In this document: positions 55,348 to 64,000 of the stretch, in pieces | Layout: the number at the start of each line of letters is the position of its first letter | Numbering within the stretch: position 1 is the stretch's first letter | NCBI GenBank assembly: GCA_017506865.1 | Contig: JAFCMP010000546.1 | Location: forward strand, 1-64,000 | Source of the DNA: Tribonema minus | Lineage: Eukaryota > Sar > Xanthophyceae > Tribonematales > Tribonemataceae | Length of the DNA stretch: 64,000 bases | Direction of reading: 5' to 3' | Notes under the pieces: generated by a model | What the model saw: the letters and a program-made list of their open reading frames with translations, nothing else | What the model was told of the DNA's origin: nothing | Databases searched by the model: none | Position numbers and translations under genes: made by a program

Positions 55348-58300
55348 ATGATGCGGCTCGCCGGCGTTCTGCTGCTCGCGGCACGGGCGTACTCCGCACG
55401 TGAGTTCGCAACATCCCTTTTCGCAAAAACTACGTGTGACATGCATGCAGGCGCGGTGTTGCTATGGACACCAGTGTGAATGCGGGCGTCCAAGCTGTCT
55501 CTCAATCGAAGCTGATCTATTATCCGCACGATGCACCTCTGAAAAGCGTTCTCCATCAGGTGCTTGTGCTTGGGAGCTGAAAAAGCCCCGAGTGAACTTT
55601 GCCGAGACACAGCGCATCTGCAGAGCCATAGAAGCAGAGCTGCCAATCAGAGCTGCCAATTACATTTGCGCAGACATTGCCTGTCTGGCTTTGTGCTGCA
55701 ATCGCGGCGGAAAGCCACTGTTGAATGCATCTCGGCGCAAGTGCCTCGTAGCGTTGCTGTCGTGTCCAGTCACGTGAGTGTGCACCAAAAGCGGTGTGTT
55801 GGCGCAAGAGGGCTCCTGGGCTGAGGTTTGAGGCATGCTCCCCATCGCTTTTATCCGCAACTCCAGTTGCCGCATCACACACCTGCTAGGACCTGCACCA
55901 CCTGTTGTCATCATTGATCTAGTTGATCGAGCCTCCTCGACTTGGCTTGTCGGCTTAAGATGCATGTGCTTCATTGTCCTGCAGGGCCTCAAAAGCTATC
56001 ATCTCTGCCTCCGTCCTCCTTTGCCTTGTGCTCAACCATCCCACTGTAATACGATGCTTTGTCTGCAAAGCGGGCAGTGATGATCGATTGCACTTCCATT
56101 GTGCTTGGTATACAACACAACGAACTTGGTGCATCAAGCGCATCACCCACTGAGTGCATCACACCCATTGACTAGTCAACTCTGCCCTGCTGAATCACGT
56201 GCATGTTGAAATGTGGGCACGATAGCAGCAATGCCACCATGTGTGCAATTGCTAGGTGCCTGAGCTGTTTTGCTACCTCAATCACCACCTGCTGCGCCGC
56301 GCACGAGCCCACGACAACTGATGCAAATACTTTCATTTCAAGCAGTTGAAGATATCCGTCGTACCAATGACGCGCCTCCATTTCCAGACGCTCTGCCTAC
56401 TTGCTGGTTGCGGCAACGCGCTCATCGACCTTGCGCTGATATGATAAACTTCAAGTAAATCAACTCAACTAGCTGGTGCGACAGTGCGTACTCACCGACC
56501 TCGCACTGATTAAGGGCCCGATCCGGGCCCTGATTCGCAATAAAGGATTTCAAATACATCAATTTGAAGCTAGCCGATGCAATGGTACGCTCACACGCAT
56601 CGATTCTGAACACGTGGTGCTCTCGTGACGCCCAGCTGCGCGTCTGCTCAAACTGCCTGCACCAGCAAGAAAACGCAGTTAGTTCAACATTTCTACACGT
56701 TCATCGGCGCCTCGCGCGCACTTTGCATCCGCCGCTGTGTAGCCGCGCCGCCGCCACTGCAATGTCACCGCCACCGCACCACTGCCGCCGCTGCCGCCGT
56801 CGCTGCCGCTGCCGCCGCCGCTGCCGTCGCCGCCCTGCCGCCACCAGCCTCCCACAACTCCGCTATCAGCGCTGTCATACCATCTCGTTGACGCTACATA
56901 TGCCCCGCCGCCACGCCGCCGCCGCCGCCGCCGCTGCCGCCGCCGCCGCGCGCAGCCTACCAGCCCATGGCGCACGACTTCGGGCCTACGGTGGGTCCGA
57001 CGCTGGCGCTGTACGCGTGCCCGCCAGGCTCGTACGTCACGCAGGTGACGCTCCACGCGGCGTTCTGGCTGGAATCCGTCGCGTCGATCACGTGCTGGAA
57101 CCCCAACACGCGCGCGGCGGTGGCGGTGCCCGTGGCGGTGGGGCTCGCGGGGACGGGCGTGGCGTACACGCCGGCGAACGCGGAGGGGTTCAGCGGGGCG
57201 AGCGCTGCCGCGTTCGCCGCGGGCGGCGTCGCTACGAGCTCCGTGTGAGTGCCCGATGATGTTGTGCTGTTGTGTGTGTTGCATCGTGCGCACGCATCAC
57301 CACGGCGCGCATTTGGCGCCGCCGACAGCGGCTCCAGTTGCGCTCTATGTGTGCAGGTGCGCGCCTGCGTCATCACGGCGCGCATTTGGCGCCGCCTGCA
57401 TGGTATCCGATCCGCCCTACGTGCAGGTTTTCAGTGGGGTGAGCGCTGCTGTACATGCTGCGGGTGGTGGTGTTGCCGTGAGCTCCGCATGAGCGCTGCC
57501 GCAGACCGGAGGAGTGCGCGCATGTACTGTAGCGCGTACGGTGCGTCTGACGATGCCTGTGACACCAGGTCAGTCTCGCCTGATGTCCAGGGTTAGGGTC
57601 AGAGTTAGGGTTACGTTAGAGTTAGGGTCAATGGCAGTATACAGCTACGCTGTTGGAGGTTGGTACGTGAAGTATGTACACACAGTATGTATGGCGCGGC
57701 GGGTTCTGCCTTCTGGCGGAGATTCCGTTTGCAAACTTCAAATATATACATAGATGTCAGAAAATGTATCGGACGCATCACGCAGCTTCACCGCTGAGCT
57801 CACGCTTGCGGTTTGTACGAAAACGGTTCGCCTGTCGAAGGCTGACGCTCTTCGGCTATGATGGCGAGCGCACCAACACGTTTGGGCCCAAGTTCGACCA
57901 GGGGTCATTCAACACCTTCAACTGCCCCACACGCTCACATTCGCCGTTGACTTGCGCTGGCGATACATAATACTCCTAGATTTAATATACTTTGAGTATA
58001 GCACTTGAAGTATACATTGTATGTACTTCTAACTACATATATATATTCAGAAACGGTGTGTTAATGCCTCACCCAGCTTCACCCCTGAGCTCACGCTTGC
58101 GGTTTGGACAATACCAATGCGCCTGCCGCAGGCTGACGCTCTTTGGCTACGATGGCGAGCGCACCAACACCTTCGGGACCAAGTTCGACCAGGGGTCGTT
58201 CAACATCTTCAACTGCCCCACGGGCATGAAGATCATCGGTCTGAGGCTCATCGCCACCGGCAACGACCCGCCCTACGTCGGCGGCTTCGGCGTCACCTGC

Positions 58301-61300
58301 GGCGGTAAGGCAGCAGCTGATACAATATATATTTAGGCAGCAGCTGATTTGCACGTTGCACACTGTTGCAGTGCGGTAGACGAACGTCATCTGAAATGCA
58401 GAAGGGAATTGGAGTGGTGTGGCAACAGCTGACTTTGCGCCTTGCACAATGTTCAAGCGCAGCAGCAGAATGTCACCTGACGTCGTTGTTGTCGTCCGAC
58501 GGCTTTGGTGTTACCTGTTGCGGTAAGGCGGCAGCTGATTTTGCGCCTTGCACAGTGTTGAAGTGCTGCAGCGGAACGTCAACTGGAGAAACGAAGGGAA
58601 TCGCGAGTGGTGAGGCAGCAGCTGACTGTGCGCCTCGCACAGTGTTGAAGCGCGGTTCCGGAACGTCGCCTAAAAGAAGGAGATTGCCAGTGGTGATGAG
58701 ACAGGGTTTGGCAATGGACGGCCTGCAGTTTTTGATGAGGTGTGGCGTCGCGTCGCTTTGGCGGTTTCAGCGGCACCTCAAGGCAGTAGCTGATTTGTGC
58801 GGTGCACGATTTTGAAGTGCAGTAGGGGAACGTCACCTTGACAAACTTCAATTGACGCATGTCGCTGTTGAGCTGTCCCATGCTTCTAGGCACAAGCGCG
58901 TCCAAGAGCGCGGGACACGTTAAGCACGTGAGCGGGCGACCTGCTTAGGCTAAACCTAACCCTAAGTGAAGCACTCGGTTTGACTGTCGGAGATCAGGGT
59001 GTTGTTGATAGGGACCAGCCTGTTTGCAAATGAGACACCATTCGAGTTCAACATGCTGAGGCCAACTCCAGAAATGTAGACTCCTCTGCACCCAAGCTCA
59101 ATTGTCAATCTATGTTATCTGAAATACCTTGCGATGTACTTGAAGCACTCGCAAACGTGTTTGCAGCACTTCAAGGCGCTCCGCGTACCTAACCCTAACC
59201 CTAAGCCTAACCCTTGAATGGCAGTTCTAGTCGCAGACATGCTCATAGGTGTCGACTCGTTAATAGCAGCATACGTGAAGTTGTGCATGTGCCCAGCGCT
59301 CGACGTGTTTGACCGGTGGGGGACCGCCGTGTACATTGCTCCCATCACCATCGATAATTTTTTCACCACACCATCATCAAAATCCACTAAAAGCATGGAT
59401 GCACCACGATGCAGCACACTTCACCATTGAAACTGTACCTGCGCCCAGGCACTGTGTTTGACCGGCGCTTTACATGCATCGCCCCGCCCCCCCCCCCCCC
59501 CCCCCCCCCGGTTGGTGCTCTCTACATGACTGACGCACGGATGCTGCCGCAGCCGTCCCCCTGCTGTGCGACACGGAGTGCATGGTGAGTGCGCATTCCG
59601 TTGCACATAATGTGCTTAATAACATGACACGTCACACAGAATGTGCTCACGCACATGACACTCCTCTCGCGGTCTAACAACGCGCTTCTCAAAAGGTGCG
59701 CAGTCTCACCTCAGCTTCCCAGGCCTTGCCATACGATCTTCGAAGGGGGGTTTGCGTGCAGCCGCTGCTTGCCGGGTTACGTGTGGTGACGCTCATCACG
59801 CCAACCCTAACCCTAACCCTAACCCTAGGGGTAGTGTTAGGGTACCAGTGCGTCTCGTTGCTTGCACGACCGGGTGAAGGCAGTGTTAATGACGAATGAA
59901 AACGAATCAAAAGATGGTAGAGCTCTAGGTGACAAGGGATGGTTAGCCGCAAGTGCCTTCCACCAATAACGAATACATGCATATATTATGGTAATGAGCA
60001 GCCGGACATGCGAGCGTTCTGCTGCCGCTGTGCCATATGGCGCTTCTGCGCAGTCAGTGCTCGGCGCGTTGAGCGTCGGCAAACGCGCCGTCGGGTGCAC
60101 GTTCACAGTGCAACGTCCCATCAGGTGCATCGTAAGAGCTTGCTCCACTCGTTTGCGGCTGAAGATGGCAGAGACGTGCGGACAAGCAGCTTGTACAGTC
60201 CATCTACGTAATAATTGCAACAGCGAGTCCTCGCCGGTGCACAAACATTTGTTGCCATCCTTACCCTCTCCTCCCCCCCCCCCCTTCCCATTTGTTGTGT
60301 CTACTTGGGGCAAATCATACCGGTGCACAGAAATGATCAGCCCTCCTCACTGCCTCCCCCCCCCTCCCCCCCCCGCGCCCTTCCCATGTCTTGTAACTGC
60401 AGCTGCTAAACCCCTCCCCCCCTCATGATCGGCCATCCTCACTGCCTTCCCCGCCCCCCCCCCCCCGGCCCTTCCCATGTCTCTTAACTGCAGCTGCTAA
60501 ACACCCCCTCTCCTCACATCTTTGCTGAATTTGCAGCTGCTGACAAAGGAGGCGAACCCCGCGTACCAGCCCAACTACCCAGCCCCTGAGTTCCTGGTGG
60601 AGCAGTGCAACGACCCCGTCAAGGGGACCTGTGTGGTGAGTTTTTGCACTCGTTGTGTACTCATGTATTCATTCATTTACTGGTTGTGTACTGCAATGAA
60701 CATTCCCTGGATGTTCGTCGCGCTCGTACAGAGCTGTGCGCTGATACATATGTTCAGTGTCCAAATCTGGCTGGTGACTCAGCGAAGTGCGCAGCTTTGA
60801 TAGCTGCACAGGCTCGGTGGCACGGCAACTGGTAGGCTGCGCACAGGGTCGGTGTTTGACTCATTCTGAGGACCAGAATATCAGCTCAGGCTTTCATGGT
60901 CGGCGCAGGGATGAAAGCTAGGGTGAAGATTGATGCATATACCCTTGACTTCATGTATTCATACACTTTGCTTCGGTCAGCATGTACGCGATCCATCTGA
61001 CGCATACGCAGCTTAGCTCCATGTGAGCACACACTTTGCCTCCATCGGAGCGTGACATTGTGCGCCTGGCAGGTGTTGTAACGTTTCTTCCAAGTATGCA
61101 AGGCACGTTTGTGATGTAAACTCCGTACCCTCAGAGGGTTAGGTGCATTCACAGCAGCTGCGGCCTTTGCAGTACAGCGCAGCTACGTCCACTGCGCCGC
61201 TGCACCCGCTGCCTTTGACTTATACCTTGATGGAATCGGACACAAACCGATGTGCCTACACACCTTCACAGGTTTCCCTACAACTTGAGTTACTGCTCGT

Positions 61301-63244
61301 AGTACGACAATCAGGCACATGCACCGTATGCAAGCAGAGTGTGTGCATACTTACCCCACTCGTGGTGTGCCTCACAGGCCTATAACGCTCGTACCTTCGA
61401 ACTGGAGTTGCTCTTGCGTAGTGACCTCACACGCAGTGATGCGGGCACATGCAAGCAGGATAACATGCACGTGTACCAGTATAAATTAGCCTGTGTAAGT
61501 ATGCAGGCAAGCGCCAGTGGGGTATGCATGCATCATACTTCTTCATGCTTCAACTGTTGAGCGCGCTAACTGTACCCGGCGTCGCTGTGGCGTCGCTGCC
61601 TTATGGTACTTGCACGCGCCTACGTGCCTACACTGGAGAACCACGTTGCGGGTTTTGACGCGTACATACCTACCCTACTTACGTGTGCCCACAAATATAT
61701 GCAAGTATCTCATGTATGCCCTACGTGTGCGTCATGCTCCGTCATGCCCCGACCGCGGCGCGCGCTGGCTGTGCTTCCCTGTTGTTGCTGCGGCGTCCAC
61801 ATAACATGTGCGTATACCAGTATGATAAGCCTGTGTAGGTACGCAGGCATAAATCAGTAGGGCACGTATAAATCATACTCCATAATGCCGCGAGCGCGGC
61901 GCGCGCTGACTGTGCTTGCTGCCCCGTTGTCGCTGCGCTGTCGCAGGGCGTGCACCTTAAGGGCGCCGCGTCCAAGGCCATGTGCGTCGTCAAGAACTCG
62001 TGCGTGGTGAGTGAACTTGCAACTGCTGCTGTAACTGCCGCTGTAACTGCCACAGCATAATTGCGCTAGGACACGACCAGAAACCATGCCGTCCCTAGGC
62101 CGTTTCTTCTGTAGTATTGGAGCCGCAGTGCTCAGCATGTGAACTCGGGCGAGGTGAGTGCCGTAGCTGTCGCCGTAACTGCCAGTGTAACTGCCACAGC
62201 ATGATTGCGCTCGGACACACACAGAAGGAACACTGTCATCAAAGGGCTGTTTTACCTGTAGCAGCGGAGCCGCAGTGCTCAGCACGCGAACTCGTGCGTA
62301 ATGAGTGATTATAACTGCTGCCGTAACTGCAGGTGTAACTGTCAGCATGCTCGCGCTCGGACACAACCAGAAGGAACAATGTCATGAATAGGCCGTTTTT
62401 CCTGTAGTAGTGGGGAGCCGCAGTGCCAGCACGTGAAATCGTGTGTGGTGAAGTGATCGTAAGTGCTGCTGTAACTGCCGGTGTAGCTGTCAGCACCATC
62501 GCACCTGAATGCATCAGAAGCCACGATCTTGATCAACTTTCATTTTGGTGAAGTATTGGAGCCGCAGTGCTCAGCACGTGCTCAGCTGTGATCACCGCTT
62601 GGAGCAGTATGCGCAGCTTCAGGCGCGTGCAAAGCGAGGCTGCGCTCTCACGCACTCGCTGCTGCCGCCGTGCCCCAATGCACTTCGCAGCAACTTGTGT
62701 TTATGTATTTCAAGTACTTCTGAAGTATGTGCTTTTGTATGTATATGTGGCTTTGGCAATCAGATCGCAGCGGCAACTTGCAGGGACTTGTCTCGATTGA
62801 TGTGCTCAAATGTGTCCTGGTGCCTACTTCAAAAGTGTCCCATAATGCACTGCAACCGCTGCACTCTCCGACACCTCACGCACATCGCTGTTGCATGTTC
62901 GACGTGTCCCACTGTCTACTGGTGCTTACATCGGAAGTGCCTTGTAAATGCACTGCGACCGCTAACCCTAACCCTAACCCACTCTCCGATGCCTAACGCA
63001 CGTCGCTGTTGCACGTAGCGCTCTGCAACTGCAGTGGTTTCTCTGAGTGATGTGTCCGAAATGTGTTGTCACCGCGCCTGGTTGAATTTCAATGCGCCCC
63101 ATACTGCATTGCTAATCCTCCCCCAGTCTCTGACGCCTCATGCACATCGCTTTGCACTTCGCTGTTGCACATTGCGCTCTGCTGCAGAGCGCGCTCGTCG
63201 AAGACGGAGCCTCCATGGACTGCAACGCCATTGGCTCATGCCCT
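55348..63244 (+). CDS. secreted Cys-rich protein with jacalin-like beta segment, 7 exons seen, continues past window
   Basis: Exons are 55348-55399, 56956-57244, 58132-58304, 59553-59584, 60537-60635, 61947-62006 and 63188-63244; every phase closes. Exon 1 is a signal peptide, MMRLAGVLLLAARAYSA. Exon 2 reads YQPMAHDFGPTVGPTLALYA, CPPGSYVTQVTLHAAFW, SITCWNPNTR. Exon 3 reads LTLFGYDGERTNTFGTKFDQ, FNCPTGMKIIGLRLIATG, YVGGFGVTCG; this resembles the glycine-rich strand-turn pattern of jacalin-type or related lectin folds (inference). A 32-nt exon 4 gives VPLLCDTECM. Exons 5-7 add VEQCNDPVKGTCV, GAASKAMCVVKNSCV and ASMDCNAIGSCP, each ending C-x-V or C-P just before the donor, an evenly spaced Cys ladder. 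An extracellular or wall-associated role is likely; the function is unknown. After 63244 the donor GTAAGT opens a further intron. Confidence 0.8.
57428..57493 (+). repeat. secreted-protein gene: donor-edge copy after exon 2
   Basis: The exon 2 end (57182-57250, encoding GFSGASAAAFAAGGVATSS) recurs with GGTGAGCGCTGCTG and GTGAGCTCCGCATGAGCGC at 57428-57495. The upstream block CACGGCGCGCATTTGGCGCC also occurs twice (57300 and 57376). Confidence 0.85.
57778..58200 (+). repeat. secreted-protein gene: acceptor-edge copy before exon 3
   Basis: About 160 bp at 57782-57945 copies the intron end and the first ~100 bp of exon 3 (true from 58070): AGCTCACGCTTGCGGTTTG, GGCTGACGCTCTTCGGCTA, CACCAACACGTTTGGGCC. 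The copy is still open and nearly coding-identical but loses similarity after CAACTGCCCCAC. Confidence 0.95.
58290..58830 (+). repeat. secreted-protein gene: tandem donor-edge and intron units after exon 3
   Basis: The unit GCGGTAAGGC(A/G)GCAGCTGAT, CACTGTTGCAGTGC, GGAACGTCA recurs about every 100 bp at 58301, 58420, 58520, 58612 and 58780. The unit at 58490-58530 carries a clear copy of the exon 3 end (GGCTTTGGTGTTACCTG) with donor. Confidence 0.9.
59487..59509. repeat. C23 tract before 32-nt exon 4
   Basis: A poly(C) run 43 nt upstream of exon 4, in the position of a polypyrimidine tract. Confidence 0.85.
59896..59970 (-). repeat. dispersed ~75-bp repeat, copy C
   Basis: Reverse complement of copy A: ATTGGTGGAAGGCACTTGCG, CTAACCATCCCTTGTCACC, TAGAGCTCTACCATC. 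It lies in intron 4 of the secreted-protein gene, just after a CCCTAA tract (59802-59826). Confidence 0.9.
60260..60540 (+). repeat. secreted-protein gene: acceptor-side copies before exon 5
   Basis: Two ~85-bp units (about 60335-60412 and 60425-60503) share ATGATC(A/G)GCC, CCTCACTGCCT, a poly(C) run, CCTTCCCATGTCT and AACTGCAGCTGCTAAAC. The true acceptor reads TTTGCAGCTGCTGACAAAG, so the CAGCTGCT core of the exon start is present in each unit. Confidence 0.85.
61460..61946 (+). repeat. secreted-protein gene: acceptor-side copies before exon 6
   Basis: GTACCAGTATAAATTAGCCT near 61475 and TATACCAGTATGATAAGCCT near 61810 head two related units. ATGCC(C/G)CGA(C/G)CGCGGCGCGC near 61745 and 61884 and the GTTGTCGCTGCG lead-in to the acceptor are duplicated as well. 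Confidence 0.8.
61985..62600 (+). repeat. secreted-protein gene: donor-edge array after exon 6
   Basis: The exon 6 end and donor (AAGAACTCGTGCGTGGTGAG, 61991-62010) is echoed at about 62135-62160, 62280-62307, 62430-62455 and 62565-62590. Intron text GTAACTGCC(G/A)(G/C)TGTA, GGACACAACCAGAAGGAACA and GGAGCCGCAGTGCTCAGCAC repeats with ~150-bp period. Confidence 0.92.
62855..63187 (+). repeat. secreted-protein gene: acceptor-side copies before exon 7
   Basis: CTCTCCGA(C/T)(A/G)CCT and CACATCGCTGTTGCA repeat at about 62865-62905, 62985-63035 and 63128-63187 (true acceptor CTGCTGCAG). The middle copy ends CTCTGCAACTGCAG, an intact-looking acceptor. Confidence 0.88.
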
Positions 63245-64000
63245 GTAAGTGAATGCACAAAAGTTTTGACCCTACTGTACTGTGTGTGGCTCTTGTCAAG
63301 ATGTTGCATCAGCGCGCCAGCGCCACACCAAGTCAAGCACATTGCATTAACTCTGTTGCTGTATCGTGCCAGATGCGCTCTCTCACTTATAACGCTTGTA
63401 AGTGGTCAATTGCATTGTCAAGATGCGCCATCAGTACAAAATGAAGCGCTGCAACTTGCGACAGCATTGCAGTGAGGCTCAAGTGTGCCATATATTTCTT
63501 CACTTGAGTGCGGGTTCACAACACAAAGTGGAAGTACGACTTGACTCATTGCTAAACGGATGATGCTTTTGGGAGAAAAGCAAGCGCGCATTTCTTGTGG
63601 TCCAGAGGTCTGCACTACTTTGCCGGGAGGGCGCCTGCTCTGAGGGTTTGTGCGTATCCCACAGAACAGCGGTCAGGTAACATGACGTGCGCTGATTGCG
63701 ATGACCTGAGCCAGAGCACGCCAGCAAATTTAAGCATTGCAGCACGTGCTTCGAAGTATGGCGTTACTTTGAAGACGCACAGCGGCGGTTGAGAAGGCAT
63801 AGCGTCAGGTTCACGCTGATGTGACCTTCAACCATATGCCTGAGCACATGTACTGCTAAACGGCGAGAACTGAAGGGTGCGTAGCAAATTGCAGGTTGCA
63901 GCTCCGGCTATCGCGCGCAGCGCTCACAGTGAAGTGAAACAGGTGAAACGCTAAGGCGTTTTTGTATTTGAATCTATGAGTCCTTGAGAGCAATCTCATT
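63245..64000. other. right-edge sequence, probably intron 7 of the secreted-protein gene
   Basis: No exon was identified between the donor at 63245 and the window end. The open frames here are short and unrecognised. Confidence 0.4.

Noticed and set aside
59689-59982. Shared peptide IGGRHLRLTIPCHLELY in three frames as a conserved protein
   Set aside because: It is the translation of the dispersed 75-bp repeat; no longer coding context exists and one copy is inverted relative to its gene.

Overview
This is a GC-rich nuclear segment from a eukaryote. It has GT-AG (and a few GC-AG) spliceosomal introns, a nucleus-encoded mitochondrial ribosomal protein with a presequence, an animal-type 3R-MYB, an eIF4B-like factor and a nucleolar URB1-like protein. 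Interstitial tracts of TTAGGG/CCCTAA are common. Gene content, Ala/Gly-rich homopolymer insertions and poly(C) polypyrimidine tracts would fit an alga or another protist such as a stramenopile, but I cannot place it firmly. No rRNA, tRNA, CRISPR array or recognisable virus-like element was found.

Layout: 367-6308 (-) URB1-like ribosome-biogenesis protein, 5 exons. 6984-8668 (+) intronless ankyrin-repeat gene that is broken. 11118-14611 (-) three-repeat MYB, 3 exons. 16728-18935 (-) Q-rich putative zinc-finger regulator whose 3' end is unresolved. 19283-23158 (-) mitochondrial uS9, 3 exons. 23473-24807 (-) unrecognised protein. 25709-26039 (-) first exon of a small coiled-coil protein. 27765-33168 (-) eIF4B-like protein with a C-terminal W2-like domain, 6 exons. 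34193-55046 (-) a very large unrecognised gene that I reconstruct as 17 exons across 20.9 kb. 55348 to beyond 63244 (+) a secreted Cys-rich protein with at least 7 exons, divergent from the large gene. Exon joins were checked by reading-frame phase; nearly all close exactly.

The outstanding signal is in the introns. Next to many exons lie 1 to 7 tandem, decaying copies of that exon's own edge: roughly 30-140 bp of exon end plus its splice site plus flanking intron. Copies of donor edges follow the exon, and copies of acceptor edges precede it. In several arrays the AG|GT donor survives in nearly every copy although the coding part has decayed. The pattern recurs in five separate genes (MYB, uS9m, eIF4B-like, the giant gene, the secreted protein), so it looks like a genome-wide mode of intron growth by splice-junction duplication. 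It creates rows of duplicate splice sites that the spliceosome must choose among. I know of no named system for this.

Other points of interest are the eIF4B-W2 fusion architecture, head-to-head interstitial telomeric repeats inside introns, a dispersed ~75-bp repeat that abuts a splice donor, and a compact 301-bp divergent promoter.
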